Positions 34,877 through 42,934 are shown, counted from the first letter of the stretch. The stretch is 64,000 nucleotides of DNA from Sinomonas susongensis (GCF_005877005.1 NZ_SSNH01000001.1:186001-250000); one strand, 5' to 3'. The notes: generated by a model not told the origin, from the sequence alone. Numbers and translations are program-made.

Positions 34877-36120
34877 CACGCCGCGTCCCTCAGGGCGACG
34901 CCCTTGGCGACATTCGCACGGCCCCCGCGCACCGTCGTCGTCCGCGATCTGAAGACCCATGCCTTGAGGAGGGCGAAGCGCAGGACGGTCGCGAGGATGT
35001 TGGCCGCCATGAGGGTGACGAGCTCAGCGGTCGCGCCGGGCTTGACCGTGGCCGCATGGAGAACGAGGAGTGACGACGACGTCAGCCCCCACGCGAGACC
35101 GAACACGATGAGCCCCTGGAACTGCTGGATCCCGTAGTGCTCCGGCCCGCTGATGCCGAAGGTGAACCGCCGGTTCGCGGCGGTGTTCAGGACCGCCGTG
35201 ATGAGCAGCGCCGCGAAGTTCGCGGCCTGCGCCCCCGCCATCGGCTGGATCATCAGGTACAGCACCGCGAACGCAAGGGTTGAGAAGACGCCGACAGCCC
35301 CGAAGCGGAGCACCTGCCCGAAGAACGACGGTGTCGCCGACGGCAGGAGGGGGCGTCGGCCGAGCTCGGCGTAGATCGCGGCGAGCGGGACCTTGCCACG
35401 GGTGAGCGACGATGCGACCCGGAGGACGCCTCGCATGTCGTCGAGCGCGGTCTGCTTGATGTTGACGCTGCTCGTCGGATCATCCGTCCAGTCGACCGGG
35501 ATCTCGTGGATCCGCAGGCCGGACCGTTCGGCCAGGACGAGCAGCTCGGTGTCGAAGAACCAGGAGTTGTCCTCGACGTGGGGGAGCAGCGCCCGTGCGA
35601 CGTCCGCTCGCACAGCCTTGAACCCGCACTGGGCGTCGGAGAACTTCACGCCGAGTGCCCCGTGGAGCATTGCGTTGTACGTCCGGGAGATGAATTCCCT
35701 CTTGGGGCCTCGGATCACCCGCGAGCCGCGCCGGAGCCGGGTCCCGATCGAGATGTCCGAATGGCCCGAGAGGAGCGGTGCGATCAGCGGCGGGAGGGCG
35801 GCGAGGTCCGTGGAGAGGTCGACGTCGAGGTACGCCACGACCTCCGCGGGTGACGCCTCCCAGGCGTCCCGCAGAGCGTAGCCGCGCCCCTTCGTCGCGA
35901 GGCGGCGGTAGACGACGGCGTCATACCGCGCGGCGAGTTCCTCGGCGATCGCAGGGGTGCGGTCGGTGCTCGCGTTGTCCGCGATCGTGACGCGCCACGG
36001 AACGTGGAACGCCTCGCCGAGGTACGCGACGAGAGTGGTGACGCACTTCTCGAGGCTGAGCTCTTCGTTGAAGACTGGAACGACGATGTCGATTGCCAGG
36101 CCCCCAGTGACTCTGGTCAT
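34876..36120 (-). CDS. GT2 polyprenyl-phosphate glycosyltransferase fused to a GtrA flippase-like domain
   Basis: A 414-residue fusion. The N-terminal GT2 domain (IDIVVPVFNEELSLEKCVTT, DNASTDRT, YLDVDLSTD with the DxD motif, GTRLRRGSRV, DAQCGFKAV) resembles dolichyl-phosphate mannose synthase; from about residue 265 a GtrA domain with four membrane helices follows (FGAVGVFSTLAFAVLYLMIQ, LNTAANRRFTFG, LRFALLKAWVFR). It probably makes and flips the polyprenyl-phosphate sugar used by the three GT39 enzymes downstream. ATG 36120 is the first start giving the conserved N-terminus. Confidence 0.9.
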   Translation of the reverse strand: MTRVTGGLAIDIVVPVFNEELSLEKCVTTLVAYLGEAFHVPWRVTIADNASTDRTPAIAEELAARYDAVVYRRLATKGRGYALRDAWEASPAEVVAYLDVDLSTDLAALPPLIAPLLSGHSDISIGTRLRRGSRVIRGPKREFISRTYNAMLHGALGVKFSDAQCGFKAVRADVARALLPHVEDNSWFFDTELLVLAERSGLRIHEIPVDWTDDPTSSVNIKQTALDDMRGVLRVASSLTRGKVPLAAIYAELGRRPLLPSATPSFFGQVLRFGAVGVFSTLAFAVLYLMIQPMAGAQAANFAALLITAVLNTAANRRFTFGISGPEHYGIQQFQGLIVFGLAWGLTSSSLLVLHAATVKPGATAELVTLMAANILATVLRFALLKAWVFRSRTTTVRGGRANVAKGVALRDAA

Positions 36121-36367
36121 GGCGACCAACCTAGGGCCCCGTCGGGGCAGCACACCATACGCTTCAACAAATTCGAGTACCACCTGACAAAAGCCAAGTA
36201 GCGGGCGCGGCCTCCCACTCGGAACCGCGGAAATACGCGGAAAAATCGAGTACTCGGTACCGCTCTCCAAGTGGTGCGGAGGAGTCCGGCGGCGACCGCG
36301 GACGACGGGCGCCGGGCGCACCCAGCGCCCCCGTGACGACGGCTTGTAGGGGATAGGTCCGAGGTGG

Positions 36368-37189
36368 CTATCTGGGGGAGTTGAGAGCGGAGAGCGCCTG
36401 CCATGCGAGCGCTTGGTGGACGACCGTGCCGGTATCGACGCTTTCTGCGACGTGCTCGAGGAGCACTCGTGATGGCACGCCCTCGCAGTAGAGCGCAGCG
36501 GCGTCGTCCGGGCGGACATCGGAGAAGCTGAACGCCAGGCCGTCCCGGCACCGGTTCCGGACGCTCACCCTCCCCTCGCCGCAGCGAACGGGTGCGAGTG
36601 CCCGCGTGGCGGTGATGGCGAAGGCCTTCATGAATTCGTCCGTGATGTACCGCGGCTCAATCGAGGCGTGGCGGGCTAGGCCCTCGCTGATCTGCTCGAG
36701 ACGCCTCCCCACAGCGCAGCGAGGCATCGCGACTTCGCACGATCCGTCACCTCCCACGGTGACTCCCAGCTCGAACTCGCACCGGCGAGCCGCCCGGAGC
36801 GCCGCTCGGGACTTTGAGGTGATGTCCGATTGTCGCAGTGCTGCCTGGAGGACCTCAGGTCCCAGCATCTCCCGGGCAAAGAGCCTGTCGAATTCGTCAC
36901 CGCTGCCCTCGATGCTCGCGAGGACTTCGGTCGCACCGGAACCCGACCGGCAGTCTCTCGTGGTGGCCCCTCGGATGGTGAGACCGGACCGAGCAGGCAC
37001 AGCTAGGTGGCAGATCCGCTTCGCCACAAGTTCCTTCATCCCGTTCTGGATCGCGACCAGCTCGTCGTGGCTCGCGGCGAGATCCGCCAGGGCCTTGGCG
37101 ACTGCTTCATCGACCGGCCCAGTGGGAATCACGGTTTCGAAGACCTGGCCTTCAGGGTGAAGTCTGCCAGTTGATTCTTGGAGTGACAT
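36368..37189 (-). CDS. Conserved-looking hypothetical protein, cysteine-containing
   Basis: A 273-residue soluble protein I do not recognise. It has no signal peptide or membrane segment. Notable parts are LTIRGATTRDCRSGSGATEV near residue 70, SKSRAALRAARRCEFELGV with VGGDGSCEVAMPRC in the middle, and ITATRALAPVRCGEGRVSV; seven cysteines are scattered through it. It starts eight bases after the HTH gene stop, and the pair lies behind a SARP-type operator. A RES-type toxin fold was considered, but its key residues are not evident. Confidence 0.6.
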   Translation of the reverse strand: MSLQESTGRLHPEGQVFETVIPTGPVDEAVAKALADLAASHDELVAIQNGMKELVAKRICHLAVPARSGLTIRGATTRDCRSGSGATEVLASIEGSGDEFDRLFAREMLGPEVLQAALRQSDITSKSRAALRAARRCEFELGVTVGGDGSCEVAMPRCAVGRRLEQISEGLARHASIEPRYITDEFMKAFAITATRALAPVRCGEGRVSVRNRCRDGLAFSFSDVRPDDAAALYCEGVPSRVLLEHVAESVDTGTVVHQALAWQALSALNSPR

Positions 37190-37196
37190 GTTGGCC

Positions 37197-37580
37197 TCAT
37201 TCCGAAACGAAGGCGCGGGCGGCATTGAGCACGCGGTGCGCTATCTCGGCTGAATCGTTGTCGCGCAGCAGCCGAGCCGGCGGCGCGTCGTCGAGCAGGG
37301 GGTTCATGCCTTGGAACCAGGCTTGAACCACCTCCGGCGGATGCGTGCTGCTGAGGAGCCGGGCGATGTGGTATGCATCACGAAGTCGTTTGACGACGGC
37401 GCGCGAGGGGCCCCGTTCTCCGGAGACCCACTGCCGGACGGCGCGGGTTTCCTTCACAGAGCCGAGATAGGCCACAAGCTTCGGCCCGAGGATTTCAACC
37501 AGTCCGGCGGTGAGGGCGGGGACATCGAGGCTCATCGCCTCGCGGTAAGCGGACATCGCCGGGTCGGACGGTGAGCTCAT
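37197..37580 (-). CDS. HTH protein resembling Xre/MbcA/ParS (DUF2384) antitoxins
   Basis: A 127-residue protein. The N-terminal half (LVEILGPKLVAYLG, TRAVRQWVSGERGPSRAVVK) is an HTH with the recognition region at about 45-65; the C-terminal half AWFQGMNPLLDDAPPARLLR matches the toxin-binding domain of the Xre/MbcA/ParS family. ATG 37580 has GGAG six bases upstream. It could be an antitoxin for the adjacent gene or a regulator of the peptide cluster. Confidence 0.65.
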   Translation of the reverse strand: MSSPSDPAMSAYREAMSLDVPALTAGLVEILGPKLVAYLGSVKETRAVRQWVSGERGPSRAVVKRLRDAYHIARLLSSTHPPEVVQAWFQGMNPLLDDAPPARLLRDNDSAEIAHRVLNAARAFVSE

Positions 37581-37620
37581 CTACATCTCCATCCCCTGTG
37601 ATTTCTGCCGGCAATCACAA

Positions 37621-37662
37621 GATTTAGCGACGGCCGTTACTGGGGCGTTACCGGTGGGTTGC
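37621..37662 (-). promoter_or_regulatory. SARP-type operator (third, weaker copy), facing the HTH gene
   Basis: Read on the minus strand, CAACCC, TAACGC and TAACGG are spaced exactly 11 bases apart; CCGTCGC and TAAATC (a -10 candidate) follow. It resembles the two sites before peptide genes 1 and 4. It lies about 40 bases before the HTH start. The rest of the gap to the SARP gene (37663-37960) has two GAGTA(T/C)CGGA motifs 21 bases apart at 37708 and 37729 and no gene. Confidence 0.55.
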
Positions 37663-37960
37663 CCTGGCTTTTGACCTGCGAAGACGTTGGTTCGGCACGT
37701 AGTTTCCGAGTATCGGACGCGGGGACCTGAGTACCGGATCGGCTCTTCCCTAGGTGTGCTCACCCCATGGGACGCGTAGCGGTTACTGGGGACAGACTCA
37801 CTGGTCTACCGCTGTACTGTTCGTGGATCCGCTGCCGGACCGTTGCACGGTTCGGCGGCCAGTTCGAGCAGAGGACGACCTACGGCGGACCGGGAGCGGT
37901 GGCCGCTGGCCGTCCGCTCATTGGACCGGATGAATTGCGGCAATTTCGGGGGGTCGAAGG

Positions 37961-38725
37961 ATGTCGAGATGGGAACTACGGCTTCTGGGGTGTTGGCAGC
38001 TTTTGGACCGGGGCGAGCCCGTGCCGGTGGGAATCCGCCAGCAACGGCTCATCACGGTGCTGGCACTCTCCGGACCCAGGCCACGCTCGTATCTTGCCGG
38101 CCTCCTGTGGCCTGAGAGCAGCCAGCGGCAGGCCGCTGGCAGCGTCCGCACGGCCGTCTTCAAGCTGCGGCACGAGCTCCCCGGCCTGCTGACCGATGAG
38201 ATCGAGCCGGTGAGCCTGTGCAGCGGTGTCCGCGTGGACGTGCACGAACTGCGGCGCCGCGTAGATCCCGAGCTCGTCGACGACGCCGTCGATCCCGGTA
38301 TCGAGGAGATGCTGGCCGGCGTCGAACTCCTTCCTGGCTGGTACGACGACTGGGTGCTCTACCAGCAGGAGCGCTGGCGGTCCTTCCGCATCGCCGCGCT
38401 TGAGGCGATGGCGCGTCAGCGGCTCGAGAGCGGAAACCCCGAGGGGGCCGTGATTGCAGCCCGCCACGCGGCCGAGCTCGAACCGCTGCGCGAGCGGTCA
38501 CAGGCCTTGTTGATCCGTGCGCAGGTCCTGGCCGGCGATCCGGCCGCGGCACTGCGAACCCACGAGCATTTCCGCCGACGCCTTTGGGAGGAAATGGGAC
38601 TCCACCCTTCCCCGCGTCTCAAGTCCGAGCTCGGGGAGGTCCTGGTGTCGGATGACGTCCGCCGCCCGGTCGCCTTGGCCAAGGCCCCCAAGTCAGCCGC
38701 AGCTGTCTATCTCACCAGGTCCTAG
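37961..38725 (+). CDS. Small SARP-type (BTAD) transcriptional activator
   Basis: A 254-residue regulator. Residues 1-90 form an OmpR-like winged helix (ELRLLGCWQLLDRGEPVPVG, RQQRLITVLALSG, LAGLLWPESSQRQAAGSVRT); about 95-235 is the bacterial transcriptional activation domain (ELLPGWYDDWVLYQQERWRS, RHAAELEPLRERSQALLIRA). This is the size of pathway-specific SARPs such as ActII-ORF4. No ATPase or TPR extension. ATG 37961 follows a G-rich stretch. The following gene begins 15 bases after its stop. SARPs bind 11-bp-phased direct repeats, which are found at three places nearby. Confidence 0.88.
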   Translation: MSRWELRLLGCWQLLDRGEPVPVGIRQQRLITVLALSGPRPRSYLAGLLWPESSQRQAAGSVRTAVFKLRHELPGLLTDEIEPVSLCSGVRVDVHELRRRVDPELVDDAVDPGIEEMLAGVELLPGWYDDWVLYQQERWRSFRIAALEAMARQRLESGNPEGAVIAARHAAELEPLRERSQALLIRAQVLAGDPAAALRTHEHFRRRLWEEMGLHPSPRLKSELGEVLVSDDVRRPVALAKAPKSAAAVYLTRS

Positions 38726-38740
38726 AAGGAGCGCACCGTC

Positions 38741-39490
38741 ATGGCATCTCGCCGCAGCTGGAGAATTCCGGCCCTCATCCTTTCGCTGGTCGCAACGGTG
38801 TTCCTCGCGGCCTCAGTTCCTGCGTCCGCTGAGGGCCGCGGTCCGAGCGACGATTCACGTGCCTCCGTGTCGCTGGACGCGGCCTCGTCGGCCATTCCCA
38901 CGGTCGCCCAGCCCCTCGTCACGGACTCGGCGAATGCCCGGTCGGTCCTTCAGGGCTCGGGACGGAAGGCCGTCGCGACCGCTGTCGCCACCAGCGGGTG
39001 CGGTGGCTGCTCGGGAACGGCCACGACGCTGCAGACCGTTTCGGTCCAGCCGGGAGGCGCCGCAATCGCTGACAATGTCGCTACTGCCTGGTCGAGCTGC
39101 GCCAGCTGCTCATCGTCCGCCATCTCGGTGCAGATCGTCACCGGGCCCAGCGTCAGCACGGTCCAGGTCAACAACCGTTCGCTCGCCTTGAACGCGGGCT
39201 GCTCAGCATGCACCACGACGGCGGTCGCCCTCCAGTTCGTCGTCGTCGGCGGCACCCAGCGGGAGCTGACCGCGACGACGAAGTCCATCATCCAGCAGAT
39301 CGAGCATGACCTCGGGGTCAAGCTGACGAGCCCCGCCGCTCAGAAGGCTGCCGCTTCCATGGGGCCGAGCGCCCGGCGCGAAGCAGCACAGCACGACGCC
39401 GACGACGCCGCGGCCCGCGCGAAGTCCGCAATCTCCTCTGACCTTCGGCCGGCTCAGGTCGGAGTGCGGGTTGAGGTGCAGGCCGGGTGA
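38741..39490 (+). CDS. Secreted protein with three CxxC repeats
   Basis: A 249-residue exported protein: a Sec signal peptide (residues 1-30, ending VPASA) then three repeats with CxxC at 87-90, 110-113 and 134-137. Each repeat has Gln 11 residues after the first Cys, giving C-x2-C-x7-Q-x-V (LQTVSV, VQIVTG, LQFVVV). The segment before the third repeat, SLALNA, recurs in the 63-residue peptides. The C-terminal third is charged and helical. It may bind metal through the CxxC pairs or form disulfides; function is unknown. AAGGAG precedes the ATG. Confidence 0.85.
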   Translation: MASRRSWRIPALILSLVATVFLAASVPASAEGRGPSDDSRASVSLDAASSAIPTVAQPLVTDSANARSVLQGSGRKAVATAVATSGCGGCSGTATTLQTVSVQPGGAAIADNVATAWSSCASCSSSAISVQIVTGPSVSTVQVNNRSLALNAGCSACTTTAVALQFVVVGGTQRELTATTKSIIQQIEHDLGVKLTSPAAQKAAASMGPSARREAAQHDADDAAARAKSAISSDLRPAQVGVRVEVQAG

Positions 39491-39570
39491 TCGGAGACTC
39501 GTGACGGGGGGCCTCGAGCCCCGAGGGGACTCGAGCCTGTTCGGCTTCCAGGGGTCAGCACCGCCGAACT

Positions 39571-39843
39571 CCCCAGCTTCCAGCGGTCCGGGCAGCCGAA
39601 CTCCCCAGCTTCACCGCCGGGTTCCCCAGCTTCACGGCCGGGTTCCCCAGCTTCACGGCCGGGTTCCCCAGCTTCCAACCGGATCCCCCAGCTTCACGGC
39701 CGGGTTCCCCAGCTTCGCCGCCGGGTTCCCCAGCTTCCAGCGGTCCGGGCAGCCGAACTCCCCAGCTTCGCCGCCGGGTTCCCCAGCTTCGCCGCCGGGT
39801 TCCCCAGCTTCCAGCGGTCCGGGCAGCCGAACTCCCCAGCTTT
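39571..39843 (+). repeat. Left arm of a large interrupted palindrome: 12 units around CCCCAGCTTC
   Basis: Twelve copies of CCCCAGCTT(C/T) in the same direction. Most units are 21 bases (for example GTTCCCCAGCTTCACGGCCG), some are 33 bases and carry a TCCGGGCAGCCGAACT block. It is mirrored by the array at 39943-40133. Open frames through it are low complexity and I do not regard them as genes. Confidence 0.85.
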
Positions 39844-39942
39844 GCCACCGATGACGGCGGAGGGAGCCTTGCGACTCCTACCTCGCCACGTACGGGACCG
39901 GCCAGAGGTCTGGGAGTCGGGGCTATGAGCAGGGGAGTTCGG

Positions 39943-40133
39943 CCTGGAGGCTGGGGAGTCGGGTCTAAAAGCTGGGGGATCCGGTTTGGAAGCTGGGGGA
40001 GCCGGTTTGGAAGCTGGCGAGTTCGGCTGCTTGAACCGATGAAAGCTGGGGGATCCGGTTTGGAAGCTGGGGAGTTCGGCTGCCCGAATCGCTGGAAAGC
40101 CGGGGGAGCCGGTCTGGAAGCTGGGGAGCCCGG
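39943..40133 (-). repeat. Right arm of the palindrome: about 8 units around GAAGCTGGGG
   Basis: The same 21- and 33-base units in inverted orientation; for example AGCTTCCAAACCGGATCC on the minus strand matches AGCTTCCAACCGGATCC in the left arm. About 100 bases of unique sequence separate the arms. The gap from 39491 to 40334 holds these arrays and nothing else that I can support. Confidence 0.82.
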
Positions 40134-40334
40134 TTGCGGGAGACGGCAGCGTCGCTCAGAGAAGCGGTCCGCACTCAGGAGACTGCCGGGCCCCTTGCAG
40201 GATCTGTCAAGAAATTGTCATTCCATGGCATGCTCTCGTCGTTCGTTCCGGCGTCACTATTGGAGAAGGGTGATTCAAGCAGAAGGGCGCCATTCTCTTC
40301 GCGGGCATCGGCGCCCGTCAGGACCGGAAGCACG

Positions 40335-40571
40335 ATGAGCAGCAGAGCTGATGACAGTTTGCGGGCATTCCTTCGGCGGGAGCATGCGGCGACTCCAGTC
40401 GGTCGTCTGGGTGAACACCTGCCGTCCCAGACGCGGATGGGCCTCAGGGACAAGGGGGCGTCCCGCATGCGAGAGCATCTGCTCGGGAACCTGAGGGAGG
40501 CTGGCCTCAGCGAGGACCAAGCCCGGGCCGAGGCGGAACGGATCCTGGCCGGCGACGTCTGGAGCGGCTGA
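40335..40571 (+). CDS. Small hypothetical protein
   Basis: A 78-residue hydrophilic protein, rich in Arg and Glu (DDSLRAFLRREH, MREHLLGNLREAGLSEDQAR). It begins at ATG 40335 (GGAAG four bases upstream); a longer frame reaches back to 40134 inside the repeat array. No family recognised; coding status rests on length and charged helical character. Confidence 0.4.
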   Translation: MSSRADDSLRAFLRREHAATPVGRLGEHLPSQTRMGLRDKGASRMREHLLGNLREAGLSEDQARAEAERILAGDVWSG

Positions 40572-40656
40572 CAGCACGGCTGCGGGACACAGCACGGCTG
40601 CGGCTGACCGGCTGGACTTGGCCGGCGTTAGGCAAGTCTCGAGGCGACAGGGACGT

Positions 40657-40938
40657 CTAGAGAGGGCCGAGTCCTTCGCGCGCGAGGTCGTGGAGCAGTT
40701 GGTGGTAGCTGGCCAGGGCCAGCGGGGGCGCCTGATGCAGGTCTGCGAACGTGGCCCGGGGCCGGTCGACTCGATACAGGGCGAGGATGACGCGGTCTTC
40801 CTCGTCGTCGGCGAGCGCGTGGTAGGCCCCGATCCGACTTCCGGACGCTAGGGCCCGGGCGTACTGGTCGAGACGTTTGTCTGGCATCGGGTTCCCTGCC
40901 CTGTTCCAGACTCGGACCACGTCCTCGGTGCCCAACAT
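40657..40938 (-). CDS. Small hypothetical protein
   Basis: A 93-residue soluble protein: MLGTEDVVRVWNRAGNPM, DQYARALASGSRIGAYHAL, DRVILALYRVDRP, QLLHDLAREGLGPL. Start ATG 40938 has a very good AGGAGG eight bases upstream, supporting it as a gene. Upstream on its strand are two GGATT(G)CGAGTAC-like repeats 23 bases apart (40990-41019). Function unknown. Confidence 0.6.
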   Translation of the reverse strand: MLGTEDVVRVWNRAGNPMPDKRLDQYARALASGSRIGAYHALADDEEDRVILALYRVDRPRATFADLHQAPPLALASYHQLLHDLAREGLGPL

Positions 40939-41094
40939 TGCCCTGCCCTCCTGAGTCCTGCCGTTCTCCCTACACTTTGGCAAGCCCCCGTACTCGCAAT
41001 CCACACTTGTCTGTACTCGAATCCGCGAGACGACTCTCACTCGAGCCCCCGACGCGTCGAGTTCTCCGGGGAACTGCAGGGAACCAGTCGGCCA

Positions 41095-41137
41095 TAACGC
41101 AGCCGTAACGCCTCAATAACACAGCCTTCGCTTGACT
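41095..41137 (+). promoter_or_regulatory. SARP-type operator and promoter of peptide gene 1
   Basis: TAACGC, TAACGC and TAACAC begin at 41095, 41106 and 41117, exactly 11 bases apart. Nine bases later (ending CTTCGC) comes TTGACT at 41132-41137, which fits a -10 box. The same arrangement is found at 43500-43542. Confidence 0.75.
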
Positions 41138-41199
41138 CTCTTCAGCGATCGGTTTTCGACCGCGAAACCAAAACCCACTTCACCAAGGAGATGAGTCTC

Positions 41200-41391
41200 A
41201 TGACGAAGCTGACCCTCACCGAAATCGCCACCGAGTCCGTCGAGCTGCTCCCGAGCCGCGACACGCTCTTCCTCAACTTCAACTTCGCGCAGGTCATGGC
41301 CTCGAACAGCTCCCTCGCCCTGAACGCCGTCACGTGGGGCTCCGTCGCCAACAGCGCGGCTCTCCAGAGCGTCTCGGTCTACCAGCACTGA
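41200..41391 (+). CDS. 63-residue precursor-like peptide 1
   Basis: Leader-like half MTKLTLTEIATESVELLPSR, then DTLFLNFN and an Asn/Ala/Ser-rich half with SLALNA and LQSVSVYQH. All four peptides here are 63 residues and align without gaps; conserved are L4, T5, ELLP (15-18), R20, TL (22-23), N26, N28, N36, A40, N42, T45, S48, AN (50-51), LQ (55-56), V60 and Q62. ATG 41200 has AAGGAG nine bases upstream; ATG 41191 abuts it and is less likely. Peptide 1 has no Cys. Confidence 0.85.
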   Translation: MTKLTLTEIATESVELLPSRDTLFLNFNFAQVMASNSSLALNAVTWGSVANSAALQSVSVYQH

Positions 41392-41408
41392 GTTGTCCTG
41401 ATCCCCTT

Positions 41409-41444
41409 CCGGGGCGGCCGGTCCTTCCGGGCCGGCCGCCCCGG
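41409..41444 (+). terminator. Hairpin between peptide gene 1 and the protease gene
   Basis: CCGGGGCGGCCGG and CCGGCCGCCCCGG form a perfect 13-bp stem with a 10-base loop, 18 bases after the peptide stop. No T tract follows. It may attenuate transcription or protect the peptide mRNA 3' end. Confidence 0.65.
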
Positions 41445-41502
41445 AAAGCCCCCATCCCGCAGACACGGCCGGGACCGGGGACCGAGTCGAAGGAAGGGCA
41501 CC

Positions 41503-42882
41503 ATGACGGAGGACCTCGCAGTCGCGGAGACAGGGTGGCAACGGGCGGCCGGCGTAGAACTGCTCGGCCAGGTCTCCGGCTCCGGCCTCAACCACACCAC
41601 TTACCTCGCCCGGCGTGCGGATGGGCAGGTGGTCCAGTTGAGCGAGCTCCTGCACCACATCGTCTATTTCGCCGAGGGCCCCCTCCTTTCCGACGAGCTT
41701 GCCCGGCGCGTGAGCGACGCGTATGGCCGTGAGCTGGACGTCGAGGGACTGAACCTCCTCGCGAAATCGAAGCTCCATCCGCTCGGCCTCCTCGAGGTCC
41801 CAGGAACGGTGACCGTCACGGAAGCGCCGAGCGCGACGCCCCTTCTCGCATTGCGAGCGAAGGCGACAGTGGTGCCGCGCAGCGCCGTCGAGCGCCTGTC
41901 GCTCATCTTCAAGCCCCTCTACGCGACCCCGGTCGTGATCCTCGCCTGCCTGGGTCTCGTGGCGCTCGACGTCCGACTCTTCCTCGGTTCAGACCCCACT
42001 GCGGCGCTCAACGACGTCCTCATGACGCCCACGATGCTCCTCACCCTCTTCCTGCTCATGACGGTCGGGGCCCTGTTCCACGAGCTTGGCCATGCCACCG
42101 CGTGCCGGTATGGCGGGGCGACGCCGGGGGTGATCGGCGTCGGCCTCTATGTCGTCTTCCCGGCCTTCTACACGGACGTCACCGATTCCTACCGCCTCAG
42201 CCGAGCCGGACGCATCCGGACTGACCTGGGCGGCCTGTACTTCCATGTGTGGTGGGTCCTCGCCGCCGGAATCGGCTACCTCCTGACAGGCAGCCCGTTG
42301 CTGCTCCTTGCCGTGATCGTGACCCAGCTCCAGATGGCCCAGCAGCTCCCGCCCACCATCCGTCTCGACGGCTATTTCGTCCTTGCGGACCTGGCTGGCG
42401 TCCCCGATCTGTTCGGCCGCGTCGGCCCCGTCTTCAGGAGCCTCATTCCAGGGCGGCCCGTAGACCCCCGCGTGAGCGAGCTCAAGCCGCTTTCCCGCCG
42501 GATCGTCAAGGGCTGGGTCCTCGTCGTCGTGCCCTTCCTCGCAGGCGTCCTCGTCTGGGCGGCAGTGAGCCTGCCCTACGTCCTGATGTCGGCGTCCGCC
42601 GCGGTGACGGTCCACGCCGAGAACCTCTCCACCGCGCTCGCCACGGGGCAGATCCCCGAGGCGCTGGTTTCCTTCCTCGGGATCCTGCTGCTCGCGCTCC
42701 CCGCCGTCGGCTCGGTCCTCATCCTCGGCCAGGTCGCGACGAGCTTGGGCAAGGCGGTCACCCGCCGTCTCACTGCCGACAAGCGGACGACGACGACGCG
42801 GGCCCGCCACGTGGCGACGTCGCCTTCACGGCGGCACATCCAGGCCATCCGGGCCAGCCGGCGCCACACGCCGGCCCATTAG
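41503..42882 (+). CDS. M50-family membrane peptide metalloprotease with possible PqqD-like N-terminal domain
   Basis: A 459-residue protein. Residues 18-97 (DGQVVQLSELLHHIVYFAEG, LSDELARRVS, GLNLLAKSKLHPLGLL) look like a winged-helix PqqD/RRE-type domain. The membrane part has five or more helices; HELGH at 183-187 is the zinc-binding HExxH, and LDG at 288-290 supplies the third-ligand Asp. FPAFYTDVTDSYRLSRAGRI is typical of the putative peptide zinc metalloprotease (YydH-like) group. The tail is basic. It lies between peptide genes 1 and 2, which suggests that it cleaves those peptides. GAAGGAAGGG precedes ATG 41503. Confidence 0.85.
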   Translation: MTEDLAVAETGWQRAAGVELLGQVSGSGLNHTTYLARRADGQVVQLSELLHHIVYFAEGPLLSDELARRVSDAYGRELDVEGLNLLAKSKLHPLGLLEVPGTVTVTEAPSATPLLALRAKATVVPRSAVERLSLIFKPLYATPVVILACLGLVALDVRLFLGSDPTAALNDVLMTPTMLLTLFLLMTVGALFHELGHATACRYGGATPGVIGVGLYVVFPAFYTDVTDSYRLSRAGRIRTDLGGLYFHVWWVLAAGIGYLLTGSPLLLLAVIVTQLQMAQQLPPTIRLDGYFVLADLAGVPDLFGRVGPVFRSLIPGRPVDPRVSELKPLSRRIVKGWVLVVVPFLAGVLVWAAVSLPYVLMSASAAVTVHAENLSTALATGQIPEALVSFLGILLLALPAVGSVLILGQVATSLGKAVTRRLTADKRTTTTRARHVATSPSRRHIQAIRASRRHTPAH

Positions 42883-42934
42883 ACCGCTCTCAGCTGAGAG
42901 GAAACGACGAGCCTCTTGGAAGGAGGTGACCATC

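Noticed and set aside
34876-36519. GT2-GtrA protein with a 133-residue N-terminal extension
   Set aside because: The extension is Arg/Ser/Pro-rich without features; the conserved GT2 fold begins just after ATG 36120.
36368-37580. Classical RES-Xre toxin-antitoxin pair
   Set aside because: The HTH protein fits, but the partner is too long and lacks clear RES residues; a SARP-type operator suggests another role.
39555-39854. Open frames through the CCCCAGCTTC array encoding periodic Ser/Pro/Gly peptides on both strands
   Set aside because: Periodicity is explained by the DNA repeat; no ribosome-binding site or conserved protein feature.
39571-40133. CRISPR array
   Set aside because: Units are contiguous and of mixed 21/33-bp length, have no unique spacers, invert halfway, and no cas genes are near.
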